From an uncultured Alphaproteobacteria bacterium (GTDB taxonomy: Bacteria > Pseudomonadota > Alphaproteobacteria > Caulobacterales > Hyphomonadaceae): a stretch of DNA of 64,000 nt. The notes beneath the pieces are model-generated. The model ran no database searches. It had not been told where the DNA came from and worked only from the letters and a program-made list of their open reading frames with translations. Positions 1 through 8,650 of the stretch are shown piece after piece; position 1 is the first letter of the stretch; each line of letters begins with the position of its first letter. The position numbers were made by a program, and so were the translations under genes. The DNA lies in NCBI GenBank assembly GCA_903842595.1, contig CAIMMO010000152.1, positions 1 through 64,000 of the forward strand, given 5' to 3'.

Positions 1-4
1 GAAG

Positions 5-1795
5 ATGATGTTCAAGCACAAGCTCGCCTTTGCCAGCCTCCTCGTCCTGTCCGGCTGCGGCGTCAGCCGCGAGGCGATGCTGGCCCTCGAGACCATGCAG
101 ATCCTCGAGAACAACACGAAACCCGGGCTTTCCTACACGTCGGTGTCGGGCGCCGGGAATGACGTCACGCTCAAGGGCATCGAGCTGAAGGCGCCCGCCG
201 ACTTCATGCTGGCGATGGCTGGCCCTGGCTCCGACACGGACGGCGCCGAGGGCGGGGACGTTGCCAGGCCGCTCGATCCCAACGCGCCCACCGCTGTCGT
301 TGCGCGCGCCGAGTCGATGACCTTCAAGGGTCTCACCATGAAGGACGGCAAGCCGACCGTCCGCGACGTCCGTCTCAACAACATCACGCCGAACATTCCG
401 CTCGGCGATGTCACCCTGTCGCTCGGCACGATCGGCCTCGACGGCATGAACGAGGCGACCGGAACCTTCATCGCCAGCGCCATCGGCATGGACGAGGCGC
501 TGGCCCCGCCTCCCTTCGAGCAATGGGCCTTTGCCAAGGCCGAGATCGGCGGGATCAAGCTGGCCGCGCCGATTCCGCAGGACGAGGGCGAGGCAGGTGA
601 TTTCTCAATCGAACTTGGCGAACTGTCGTTTGGGGAATTCACCTCCACACGCCTTGGCGAGGCAAAGCTCGCAGGTCTCAAAGGCGCGATCAACGTGCCC
701 GGCATGGTCGATATTGGAGGCACGTTCGACTTCGGAACGCTGACCGCCTCCGAGATCAACACCGGTTTTCTCGGCAAGGCCTTCATGGCCGGCATCGCTA
801 CCGGGATGAATCCGGAAGAGCCGGTCGACTATGCAGCAATCTATCGCGACTTCACCAGCCCGCTTGATGGCGGCATTGACCGCATCGACTGGACCGGCAT
901 GGCGGCCAACGTGTCGGGGCTCAAACTCGATATGTCCGAAATGCACGCAAAAGTTACGCGCAATGCTGATGGCGTCGTCGTCGCATCCGATCTGCCCCGC
1001 TTCTCGATGAAGATGACCGCCGACGCTGCCGGCGGAACCGTGGGCGCGATGGGCAAGATGATGCTGGCCATGGCCGGCTATGAGGCAGACGTCATCGAGG
1101 TCTATTCGAGCGCAAGCGCAAGCTTCGATCCGGTGAAGGATCTCACGCGCTGGACTGACTACAATCTCGGCGTCACCGGCATGTTCGACGTGAAGATGTC
1201 CGGCGCCGTCATCGGCCTCAGACAGGCCCTGCCCAGCCTGATGACCGGACTGATGTCTGTCGCCGACATGGCTGTCGGTGAGGCCGGCGCCACGTCCTGG
1301 GACGGAGACACGGAAGGCTCGGAAGACGAAAGCGGCGACACAGAAGATGCGCCGCCCGAGGCTGGCGCTGAAGATGAAGCGGCTGACGACATGTTCGGCG
1401 GCGCCTCGCCCGAGATGGTCATGTCGCTGATGATGGGCGTGCTGCCGCTGCAGCTCACCGATCTCGATATCGCGATCACGGACTCGCAGCTGATGAGTTT
1501 CATCCTTGAGAGCCAGGCGGCCGAAGCGGGCCAGGACATTGCCGCCCTCCGCGCTGACCTTGTCGCGATGATCGCCGCCAGCTCGGTTTTCCTCACCGAT
1601 GCGGGCGTCGATGCAGCCATTGCCAGCGAGCTTGCCGGCGCTGCCTCTGCTTTCATGGCCGGGCCTGGCACGCTGCGCATCCAGCTCAAACCGAAGACGC
1701 CACTCGGCGTCATGAGCGCGATGGCGACGCCGCTGACGAAGGACAATCTCGGCTTCACGGCGACCTTCAGCCCGGCGGCGCCTGCAGTTAACTGA
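5..1795 (+). CDS. Large acidic putative lipoprotein, function unknown
   Basis: 596 residues. The N-terminus has a short basic stretch, a hydrophobic core and a lipobox ending LSGC with the lipidation cysteine at residue 18, so an exported lipoprotein is likely. The body is rich in Gly, Ala, Met and Asp, and repeatedly alternates polar and apolar residues as extended beta proteins do. Around residues 430-465 there is a very acidic linker rich in Glu and Asp. I do not recognise the family. The first ATG (5) or the adjacent second ATG (8) could be the start; the upstream region is outside the window. The GC-rich third positions match neighbouring genes, so it is a genuine gene. Confidence 0.8.
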   Translation: MMFKHKLAFASLLVLSGCGVSREAMLALETMQILENNTKPGLSYTSVSGAGNDVTLKGIELKAPADFMLAMAGPGSDTDGAEGGDVARPLDPNAPTAVVARAESMTFKGLTMKDGKPTVRDVRLNNITPNIPLGDVTLSLGTIGLDGMNEATGTFIASAIGMDEALAPPPFEQWAFAKAEIGGIKLAAPIPQDEGEAGDFSIELGELSFGEFTSTRLGEAKLAGLKGAINVPGMVDIGGTFDFGTLTASEINTGFLGKAFMAGIATGMNPEEPVDYAAIYRDFTSPLDGGIDRIDWTGMAANVSGLKLDMSEMHAKVTRNADGVVVASDLPRFSMKMTADAAGGTVGAMGKMMLAMAGYEADVIEVYSSASASFDPVKDLTRWTDYNLGVTGMFDVKMSGAVIGLRQALPSLMTGLMSVADMAVGEAGATSWDGDTEGSEDESGDTEDAPPEAGAEDEAADDMFGGASPEMVMSLMMGVLPLQLTDLDIAITDSQLMSFILESQAAEAGQDIAALRADLVAMIAASSVFLTDAGVDAAIASELAGAASAFMAGPGTLRIQLKPKTPLGVMSAMATPLTKDNLGFTATFSPAAPAVN

Positions 1796-1893
1796 TCGGG
1801 CATCCGCTTGCATCGCAGGCGGGGCCCTTCGACCCTTCGGGCCACCTTTCCGCCTTTGGCGAGGGATGACCTCCTGACGCGGCGTGGAGAGGT

Positions 1894-1918
1894 CCTGCCC
1901 CTGCGAAGCAGGGGCAGG
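1894..1918. repeat. Perfect stem-loop in the intergenic region after the lipoprotein gene
   Basis: CCTGCCCCTGC and its exact reverse complement form an 11-bp stem with a GAA loop. No T-run follows on the plus strand, so it is not a classic intrinsic terminator. It sits between a plus-strand gene ending at 1795 and the minus-strand senC ending at 1968, where it could act as a transcript 3' end or be an extragenic repeat copy. The surrounding 1800-1960 bases look non-coding. Confidence 0.5.
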
Positions 1919-1967
1919 TGGCATGCATGGGATGACGGAAGGGTCGCTGGCCGCGAAGCGGACGGAC

Positions 1968-2573
1968 TTAGTCCAGCGCCTTCAGACAGCTGGCAATTGC
2001 CTCGGCAGATTCATCCTGCATGAAGAAGGTCTGCAGCTTCCAGTTCTCGTCCATCAGGTAGAGGATGGAGGAATGGCTCACCAGATAGCCTCCTGCGCTC
2101 TCCGATTCATCGCCGCGCCCGAACGAGGTCTTGAACGCGTCGGCCGCCGCCGTCAGCTGCGCTTCCGACCCGGTGAGGCCCATGATCTCCTTCGGAAAGC
2201 CGTTGCTGCGGATGTACTGTGCGATCGTTTCGGGCGTGTCGCGCGCAGGGTCGACCGATATGAAGATCGTCGCTGGCTGCTTGTCGGCCGGCACGTCCTG
2301 CATCGCCTTGCCGACATTGTAGAGCGTGATCGGGCAGATGTCGGGGCAGTAGGTGTAGCCGAAGAAGACCAGCGCCTTGCGGCCCGCGAAGTCTTTCTGC
2401 GTCAGCGTCCGGCCATCGGATCCGACCAGCTCGAACGGCCCGCCCACCATGTCGGTGGAGCGCCTGAAGCAGTCCGGGTTGGCGCCGCTGGCCTGCTGTT
2501 CCCCGGCGGGCGAGCACGCAGCGAAGGAAAGCATGGCGAGGGACGCGGAAATCGCGAAAAAGGCGTTGCGCAT
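1968..2573 (-). CDS. senC: SCO1/SenC family copper-binding protein
   Basis: 201 residues. SCO proteins carry copper to the CuA site of cytochrome oxidase on the periplasmic face and may act in thiol redox signalling. The N-terminal signal ends in a lipobox-like FAAC. The copper motif CPDIC gives Cys76 and Cys80, and the third ligand is His167 in SHSS. The motif SVDPARDTPE is typical of the family. I chose the ATG at 2573 because it begins the signal peptide; the frame stays open further upstream but would run into regB. In Rhodobacter the homologue (senC/prrC) lies in the reg/prr locus, and here it is divergent from regB. Confidence 0.92.
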   Translation of the reverse strand: MRNAFFAISASLAMLSFAACSPAGEQQASGANPDCFRRSTDMVGGPFELVGSDGRTLTQKDFAGRKALVFFGYTYCPDICPITLYNVGKAMQDVPADKQPATIFISVDPARDTPETIAQYIRSNGFPKEIMGLTGSEAQLTAAADAFKTSFGRGDESESAGGYLVSHSSILYLMDENWKLQTFFMQDESAEAIASCLKALD

Positions 2574-2594
2574 GCGGGGATATCTGCATGAGGC

Positions 2595-2631
2595 TTGGCG
2601 AATGCCAACTGCGGCCTGATGACAATCAGGC
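2595..2631. promoter_or_regulatory. Two adjacent inverted repeats in the senC-regB divergent promoter
   Basis: The 79-bp region between senC and regB holds TTGGC-N4-GCCAA (2595-2608) and GCCTGAT-N4-ATCAGGC (2614-2631), both perfect. Placement between two divergent genes, one a redox sensor kinase, suggests operators. RegA itself is a candidate ligand, but its known sites are degenerate, so this is inference. Confidence 0.4.
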
Positions 2632-2652
2632 GACGATGGGCCAGCACATGCC

Positions 2653-4047
2653 ATGACCGAAGCGACCGCCACGCCAACACAGGTCACACTGCCCGCCACG
2701 GCGTCTCTCGATCCGGCCGGTCGCGTCGAGGCATTGCGCAGCGTCGGAGCAGCCTTCGGGCGCACACGCCTGCGCACGCTGGTTTCGCTGCGCTGGATGG
2801 CGATCGCGGGGCAGGCGGCGGCCGTCCTCTTCGTGCAGTATGGCCTGGGCTTCGACCTGCCGCTTGCAGCCTGCCTCGCGGCGGTCGGCGCATCGGCCTG
2901 GCTCAACGTCGCGCTGATGGCGGTATTTCCCTCCCAGCACCTGTCCTCGCCGGCGGAGACTGCAGGCCAGCTCGCATTCGACACGGTGCAGGTCTCGGTC
3001 CTCATCGGGCTCACCGGGGGCCTCGAGAATCCTTTCCTCCTGATGATCCTTGCGCCAGTCACCGTCGGCGCCTCGCGCCTGCTGCCGGCCTATGCGGGCG
3101 CGCTTGCGCTGCTCGCCCTGGTCTGCTGCGCCGGCATGTGGGTCTGGGGACTCAACCTGCCATGGGTCACAGACCCGCCGCTCGACATCCCGCCACTCTA
3201 CCAGGCAGGCCAGCTTGCAGCCGTCGCCATCGGCCTGGTCTTTTTCACCGTGTCTGCCTGGCGCACGGGCCGCGACGAGTCGCATCTCGTCTCCGCGCTC
3301 GATGCGGTGCAGGCCGTGCTCGCGCGCGAACAGCAGCTGTCGGCGCTGGGCGCCCTCGCTGCAGCCACTGCGCACGAGCTTGGCACGCCGCTCGCGACCA
3401 TCCATCTTGCCGCCCGCGAGCTGGGCCGCAGCGTGAAGCCGGGCCATCCCGCGCGCGAGGACGTGGAACTCATCATCGAGCAGGCCGAACGCTGCCGCAC
3501 GATCCTGCGGCAGATCTCCCAGCGTCGCCACATGACCGACGCGGCCATGGCCCGCGCCACGCTGCCCTCGCTGATCGAGGAAGCCGCCGAGCCGCACCAG
3601 GGCTCAGGCATTCGTGTCCAGTGCTCCTGTTCTCCGCTTGCTGGCGGCGCAGGCGAGGGAAATCGTCCGCCCGGTGTCATCCGCAAGCCGGAAATCATCC
3701 ACGCCCTGGGGGCCTTCATCGAGAACGCCGCCAGCTTTGCGGCGAAGGAAGTCTCCGTGAATGCGCGCTGGTCGGACGAGGAGGTGCGCATCTATGTCAC
3801 TGACGATGGTCCGGGCTTTGCCCCCTCCGTGCTCGCCAAGCTGGGCGAGCCATATTTTTCCGAGCGCCGGATCGAGCAGCGGGGCGGGGGAATGGGGCTC
3901 GGTTTCTTCATCGCCTGCACCCTGCTGGAACGCACCGGCGCGCGCGTAACCCCTTATAACCGCCAGTTTCCGGCCAGGGGGGCTGTCATCCGGATTGTCT
4001 GGCCACGTTCGGCGATCGAGGCTCCAGAGGGGTGGGCAGAAGCCTGA
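2653..4047 (+). CDS. regB: Redox sensor histidine kinase RegB/PrrB
   Basis: 464 residues. RegB senses the redox state of the respiratory chain and phosphorylates RegA. About six hydrophobic segments occupy residues 40-210 and include GGLENPF, the family's quinone-interaction motif. The phospho-acceptor is His241 in AHELGTPLA. Cys281 lies exactly 40 residues after it, the same spacing as the redox-active Cys265 and His225 of Rhodobacter capsulatus RegB. The ATPase domain follows, with an N-box-like FIENAA, DDGPGFAP and a G-rich GGGMGLGFF. The gene starts 79 bp from senC and precedes regA. Confidence 0.95.
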   Translation: MTEATATPTQVTLPATASLDPAGRVEALRSVGAAFGRTRLRTLVSLRWMAIAGQAAAVLFVQYGLGFDLPLAACLAAVGASAWLNVALMAVFPSQHLSSPAETAGQLAFDTVQVSVLIGLTGGLENPFLLMILAPVTVGASRLLPAYAGALALLALVCCAGMWVWGLNLPWVTDPPLDIPPLYQAGQLAAVAIGLVFFTVSAWRTGRDESHLVSALDAVQAVLAREQQLSALGALAAATAHELGTPLATIHLAARELGRSVKPGHPAREDVELIIEQAERCRTILRQISQRRHMTDAAMARATLPSLIEEAAEPHQGSGIRVQCSCSPLAGGAGEGNRPPGVIRKPEIIHALGAFIENAASFAAKEVSVNARWSDEEVRIYVTDDGPGFAPSVLAKLGEPYFSERRIEQRGGGMGLGFFIACTLLERTGARVTPYNRQFPARGAVIRIVWPRSAIEAPEGWAEA

Positions 4048-4101
4048 TCCTTAAACCATGTCCCGCACAAGCCGTTGAGAAGCTGGACAGAATTCGGTGC
4101 A

Positions 4102-4130
4102 TTGGTCTATTTCGCCGCGCCCTTTATATT
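4102..4130 (+). promoter_or_regulatory. Candidate sigma70-type promoter of regA
   Basis: TTGGTC (4102-4107) and TATATT (4125-4130) are separated by 17 bp. Transcription would begin near 4137, just downstream of regB and upstream of the TTG start of regA. This argues that regA has its own promoter besides any read-through from regB. Confidence 0.45.
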
Positions 4131-4175
4131 GCCCCGGTCGATACCACTCGTATCGACCATGCCGGGAGACAGCCT

Positions 4176-4742
4176 TTGGAAGATCAGGTCGAATCCGATC
4201 CCAGAATTGCAGCGCTCGAAGACAAGACGCTGCTGGTTCTGGACGATGATGCTCCGTTCCGCGCGCGTCTCACCCGCGCGCTGGCGCAGCGCGGTTTCGA
4301 TGTGATCTCCGTCGGCTCGGTCGCCGAGGCGCGCGAACAGCTGAAGAAGCTAGCGCCTGCCTTTGCGGTGGTCGACCTCCGGCTTGAAGACGGCACTGGT
4401 CTCGAAATCGTCGAGGCCCTCCACAGCGTTCGCGAGGACAGTCACGCCGTGATCCTCACCGGCTATGGCGCGATCTCCACCGCGGTCGCAGCTGTGAAGG
4501 CCGGCGCGATCGACTACCTGCCGAAGCCCGCCGACATTGACGATGTGGTGAACGCGCTTCTGACCGGCCGCTCGGATCGTCCCGAGCCGCCCGAGAACCC
4601 CATGTCGGCCGATCGCGTCCGCTGGGAACACATCCAGCGCGTCTACGAGCTCTGCAACCACAACGTCTCTGAAACCGCGCGCCGCCTCAACATGCACCGC
4701 CGCACGCTGCAGCGCATTCTTGCCAAACGCGCGCCGCGATAG
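4176..4742 (+). CDS. regA: Response regulator RegA/PrrA
   Basis: 188 residues, close to the family's usual 180-190. It is the DNA-binding partner of RegB and controls respiration, carbon and nitrogen genes under changing redox state in relatives. The receiver domain has the acidic pair in LDDDAP, the phosphorylation site Asp67 in VVDLRLEDG and Lys in LPKPAD. A linker rich in Pro and Glu leads to a Fis-type helix-turn-helix ending NMHRRTLQRILAKR, the signature of this family. I chose the TTG at 4176: GGGAG lies 7 bp upstream, and the longer frame from 4032 would overlap regB and add about 48 residues foreign to RegA. Confidence 0.93.
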   Translation: MEDQVESDPRIAALEDKTLLVLDDDAPFRARLTRALAQRGFDVISVGSVAEAREQLKKLAPAFAVVDLRLEDGTGLEIVEALHSVREDSHAVILTGYGAISTAVAAVKAGAIDYLPKPADIDDVVNALLTGRSDRPEPPENPMSADRVRWEHIQRVYELCNHNVSETARRLNMHRRTLQRILAKRAPR

Positions 4743-4917
4743 GACGTAACCGACCCTTTGAAGGCCCTCATCATCCTGATGGGGGACGAAGGCTGTCTCG
4801 AAGCACTGGGGTGTGCTCCGAGGCGGCTGCTGCACGCATACCGGACTGCGCTCATTAAGCCTTGCGTCAAATTTCATCCGTAATCAGCTCTATGCTGCAG
4901 GCGGACTGGAGATCTTG

Positions 4918-5421
4918 ATGAAACTGCGCCTCGCGCTGATCCTGCCCCTGGCCGCGAGCCTGTTCGCGGCCATCCCCGCCGTCGCGCAATCGAAGGCGAT
5001 CGGCCGCTTCAACGACTGGCGCGTCTACACGCAAGGCGAGGGGCGCCAGATGATCTGCTTCGCTACGGTCGAAGCCTCCGACAAGGCGCCGAAATCGACT
5101 GAGCATGGCGAGGTCGTCTTCTATGTCACCGCCTGGAAATCTGGCGCGGCCTCCAACCAGCCCAGCCTGCGCGTCGGCTACAATCTGCGCTCCGACATTG
5201 CCCCCGCCGCCGTCATCGGCCGCGAGCGCTTCGCGATGTACGCCGCCGGCTCCGAGGCGTTCGTGAAGGACAATCGCGACAGCGCGCTGGTCGAGGCCCT
5301 CAAGAAAGGCTCCGAACTCCGCGTGGAAGCGGCCTCGGTCAAGGATGCCCGCACCGCCTATCACTTCTCGCTCAAGGGTTCGCGCGAGGCGATCGACAAG
5401 GCCCGCTCGCTCTGCAAGTAG
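4918..5421 (+). CDS. Invasion-associated locus B (IalB)-like exported protein
   Basis: 167 residues with a clear signal peptide (MKLRLALILPLAASLFAAIP, then VAQ). The mature part has the layout of the IalB family: an FNDWRVY opening, a cysteine in ICFA, and a closing SLCK. IalB-like proteins are periplasmic and widespread in alphaproteobacteria, including free-living ones, and their biochemical role is unclear. The ATG at 4918 has GGAG 6 bp upstream and begins the signal peptide. The 175 bp before it show no other gene. Confidence 0.75.
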   Translation: MKLRLALILPLAASLFAAIPAVAQSKAIGRFNDWRVYTQGEGRQMICFATVEASDKAPKSTEHGEVVFYVTAWKSGAASNQPSLRVGYNLRSDIAPAAVIGRERFAMYAAGSEAFVKDNRDSALVEALKKGSELRVEAASVKDARTAYHFSLKGSREAIDKARSLCK

Positions 5422-5497
5422 CGCGCGCCCTGCCCACAACCCCTGACAGCCGCCGGGGTATCGCGTGATCTGCCGGTTTGAGGTATGAGCCCGGCAA

Positions 5498-6679
5498 ATG
5501 TCCGTGGAACTCGACCTTTCCCGTAAGCCGCCTTCGCCGGCTGTCTCGAACCTTGCCGGGCTCGGGCGCGAAGGCCTGCGCCAGGCGATGATCGCCGCCG
5601 GCGTCGAGGAAAAGAAGGCGCGCATGCGCGCCACCCAGCTCTGGCGGTGGATTTACCATTACGGCGTCACCGACTTTGCGAAGATGACCGATGTCGCCAA
5701 GGAACTCCGCGCCCAGCTGGGCGACAAATTCGTCCTCGAACGTCCACCCATCTCGATGGCCCAGACCTCCGTCGATGGCACACGCAAATGGCTCATCGGT
5801 TATGGCCCGAATGTCGAAGCCGAATGCGTCTACATCCCCGACGTCGGCAAGGCAGGCGCGCTCTGCGTCTCCAGCCAGGTCGGCTGCACGCTGACATGCT
5901 CCTTCTGCCACACCGGCACGCAGAAGCTGGTGCGCAACCTGTCCGCCGCCGAGATCGTCAACCAGATCATGGTCGCCCGCGACGCGCTGGAAGAATGGCC
6001 CACGGCCGAGCGCCCGCTCAACATCGGCGACCGCCGCCTGACCAACATCGTCTTCATGGGCATGGGCGAGCCACTCTACAATCTCGACAATGTCGTGGAC
6101 GCGCTCGAGACCATCGGCGATGGCGACGGCATTTCGATCTCGAAACGCCGCATCACTGTTTCCACGGCAGGCGTCGCGCCGAAAATCCCCGAGCTTGGCA
6201 AGCGGACCGGCGCCATGCTCGCCATCAGCCTGCACGCCACGAATGACGACCTGCGGGACGAACTCGTGCCGCTCAACAAGAAGTACGACCTCAGGGAACT
6301 CTTCGACGCCATCCGCGCCTATCCGGACCTTTCGAACTCGAAGCGCGTCACCTTCGAATACGTCATGCTCAAGGGCGTCAACGACACGCTGGCCGAAGCG
6401 AAGGATCTCGTGCGTCTGCTGAAAGGCGTGCCGTCCAAGATCAACCTGATCCCGTTCAACCCGTGGCCGGGCACGAACTACGAATGCTCCGACTGGGACA
6501 CGATCGAAGCCTTCGCCGAGGTGCTCAATCGTGCCGGTTACGCGAGCCCCATCCGCACGCCCCGCGGCCGCGACATCCTTGCCGCCTGTGGCCAGCTGCG
6601 TTCGGAGTCGGTGAAGGAGAAAGCCAGCGAACGCCTGAAGGCGCGTCTGGCCGAGAAGGCGGCTTCGGCGGAATCTTAG
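5498..6679 (+). CDS. rlmN: Dual-specificity rRNA/tRNA adenine-C2 methyltransferase RlmN
   Basis: 393 residues. RlmN is a radical SAM enzyme that methylates C2 of A2503 in 23S rRNA and A37 in a set of tRNAs. The iron-sulfur motif CTLTCSFC places the three cluster cysteines at 130, 134 and 137. [10 protein letters not shown] (SAM binding) and LKGVND are family hallmarks, and CG in ILAACGQL near the C-terminus supplies the methyl-carrying cysteine. Length and order match the family. It stands alone between the IalB-like gene and a transporter. Confidence 0.96.
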   Translation: MSVELDLSRKPPSPAVSNLAGLGREGLRQAMIAAGVEEKKARMRATQLWRWIYHYGVTDFAKMTDVAKELRAQLGDKFVLERPPISMAQTSVDGTRKWLIGYGPNVEAECVYIPDVGKAGALCVSSQVGCTLTCSFCHTGTQKLVRNLSAAEIVNQIMVARDALEEWPTAERPLNIGDRRLTNIVFMGMGEPLYNLDNVVDALETIGDGDGISISKRRITVSTAGVAPKIPELGKRTGAMLAISLHATNDDLRDELVPLNKKYDLRELFDAIRAYPDLSNSKRVTFEYVMLKGVNDTLAEAKDLVRLLKGVPSKINLIPFNPWPGTNYECSDWDTIEAFAEVLNRAGYASPIRTPRGRDILAACGQLRSESVKEKASERLKARLAEKAASAES

Positions 6680-6933
6680 GGTGCGGACCGAGCGCTTCGG
6701 GCGCGCGGACCGCAAGAGTCAGCGCGCGCCCGGGGCGCGTCCCGCAATCGAACCGCCCGCATCACAGCCATGAAGATGTGGCTCATCGCTAAACTCGCCC
6801 CATGGCGTTTCCGGGCGAACACAGACCCCATCCGGACGCCGGAAAACTGCCTCCGCACACGAACTGAAGCCCCGCTACCCGTTGCGCGTCAGGTGTTTTC
6901 TGGCCTAACCCACTCCCTGTTCCGGAGGGCGCA

Positions 6934-8211
6934 ATGACGGCATCACCTGCAGCAACCGAACGCGCGCCCGCCGCGCGGGTGCTCACTGCCAGCCTCGTCG
7001 GTACTGCGGTCGAGTTCTACGATTTCTACATATACGCGACGGCTGCAGCGCTCGTCTTCCCGCAGCTCTTCTTCCCGTCGGAATCGGCAACCGCGCAGCT
7101 GATGTCGTCCTACGCGACGTTCGCGATCGCGTTCATCGCGCGGCCCGTCGGGGCCGTGGCCTTCGGCCATTTCGGCGACCGCATCGGGCGCAAGTCCACG
7201 CTGGTCTGGTCGCTGATGCTGATGGGCGGCTCCACCATGGCCATCGCCTTCCTGCCCACCTATGCGCAGGCCGGATGGATCGCGCCGCTCCTGCTCTGCA
7301 TCCTCCGCTTCGGCCAGGGTCTTGGCCTCGGTGGAGAGTGGGGCGGGGCGGCATTGCTTGCCGTCGAGAACGCGCCACCGGGATGGAAAGCCCGCTTCGG
7401 CATGTTCCCGCAGCTTGGTGCGCCCGTGGGCTTCATCGCCGCAAACGGCCTCTTCCTCATTCTCGGCCTTGTGCTCAGCCAGGATGATTTCCTCGCCTGG
7501 GGCTGGCGCATCCCTTTCCTCGCGAGCGCTCTCCTGGTGATCATCGGCCTCTGGGTTCGCCTCAAGCTCACCGAGACGCCCGCCTTCAAGGCCGTGCTCG
7601 AGAAGGAGCGCCCGCCCATGGTCCCGCTGGGCGAGCTGTTCCGCCTCCACTGGCGCGAGACCCTCGGCGGCACTTTCGGCGTCGTCGCCTGCTTCTGCAT
7701 CTACTACATCGCCACCGCCTTTGCGCTTGGCTACGGCACCACGACGCTGGGCATCCAGCGCGAGACCTTCCTGCAGGTGCAGCTGGTCGCGATCCTGTTC
7801 ATGGCCGGCGGCATTGTCTGGGCTGGCTACTGGGCGGACGCTTCCACGCCGCGCATCGTCCTGGCATTCGGCTGCGCGCTCTCGATCGGCGCCGGCTTCC
7901 TGCTCGCCCCGATGATGGGTGGCGGCGACCTTCTCCTGATCGGCGGGTTTCTCTCGCTCCTTCTTCTGCTGATGGGCTTCGTCTACGGCCCGCTCGGCGC
8001 CTGGCTTCCCGGCCTCTTCCCGGCGCGCGTGCGCTACACCGGGGCCAGTGTCGCCTTCAATGTCGGCGGCGTCATCGGCGGCGGCTTCACGCCCATCGTC
8101 GCCGCTTCACTTGCCGCGGAGGGCCTCGATCTCGTCGGCATCTATCTCAGCGCTGCGGCGGCCCTGAGCTTCATTGCGCTCATGCTGTTGCGCAAACCTG
8201 CGCTCGACTGA
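6934..8211 (+). CDS. MFS transporter, metabolite:H+ symporter (MHS) type
   Basis: 425 residues with about 12 hydrophobic segments. The first helix region (VGTAVEFYDFYIYATAA) and the loop-2 motif GHFGDRIGRKSTL match the MHS branch of the major facilitator superfamily, which carries organic acids, betaines or shikimate with protons. LGLGGEWGGA in helix 4 is also typical. The substrate cannot be read from the sequence. GGAGGG precedes the ATG at a normal distance. The next gene begins 13 bp after the stop and may be co-transcribed. Confidence 0.88.
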   Translation: MTASPAATERAPAARVLTASLVGTAVEFYDFYIYATAAALVFPQLFFPSESATAQLMSSYATFAIAFIARPVGAVAFGHFGDRIGRKSTLVWSLMLMGGSTMAIAFLPTYAQAGWIAPLLLCILRFGQGLGLGGEWGGAALLAVENAPPGWKARFGMFPQLGAPVGFIAANGLFLILGLVLSQDDFLAWGWRIPFLASALLVIIGLWVRLKLTETPAFKAVLEKERPPMVPLGELFRLHWRETLGGTFGVVACFCIYYIATAFALGYGTTTLGIQRETFLQVQLVAILFMAGGIVWAGYWADASTPRIVLAFGCALSIGAGFLLAPMMGGGDLLLIGGFLSLLLLLMGFVYGPLGAWLPGLFPARVRYTGASVAFNVGGVIGGGFTPIVAASLAAEGLDLVGIYLSAAAALSFIALMLLRKPALD

Positions 8212-8224
8212 AAAGGAACTCCGG

Positions 8225-8647
8225 ATGAAGCGCGTCCTCTACGCCCTCGCTCTCGCATGCCTTGCCGCTCCTGCCATCGCGCAGCAGGGCGCCACCGCGA
8301 TCGAGCATGAAGGTCGCGCCCTGATCAACCAGTGGGTCGCCGCGTTCAATCGTGGCGACGCTGACGCGCTGGCGGCGCTGGAGGTCGCGCCCGACACGGC
8401 GAAGCTGGCGACAACCATCGCAAACCTTCGCGCCGACAGTTTCGGCAAGCTCGACGTCTACAGCGCAGCATTCTGCGGTGTCGATTCCACCCACGGCAAG
8501 GCGATCGTGAAATTCGCCCGCATCTACACTTTCGGCGGCAAGATGAATGACGACGAAGCCAGGATCTTCGACATCGCGAAGACTGACGCCGGCTGGCGCA
8601 TCACGCGCGAGACCGACGCGCCCTATGCCTCGGTCCTGTCCTGCTGA
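8225..8647 (+). CDS. Secreted NTF2/SnoaL-like protein
   Basis: 140 residues with a cleavable signal peptide (APAIAQQ). The mature part begins with an amphipathic helix (ALINQWVAAFNRGDADALAAL) and ends with DAGWRITRE, the layout of small cone-shaped NTF2/SnoaL/DUF4440 domains. No catalytic residues can be assigned. The ATG at 8225 begins the signal peptide. A related secreted protein lies at 9766-10233, so the neighbourhood holds two such domains. Confidence 0.6.
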   Translation: MKRVLYALALACLAAPAIAQQGATAIEHEGRALINQWVAAFNRGDADALAALEVAPDTAKLATTIANLRADSFGKLDVYSAAFCGVDSTHGKAIVKFARIYTFGGKMNDDEARIFDIAKTDAGWRITRETDAPYASVLSC

Positions 8648-8650
8648 GCC

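Noticed and set aside
605-1924. 439-codon minus-strand frame opposite the first lipoprotein
   Set aside because: Arg/His-rich shadow of a high-GC gene with no recognisable domain; the plus-strand frame has signal peptide and lipobox.
5372-6715. 447-codon minus-strand frame over rlmN
   Set aside because: Antisense shadow of a clearly identified gene.
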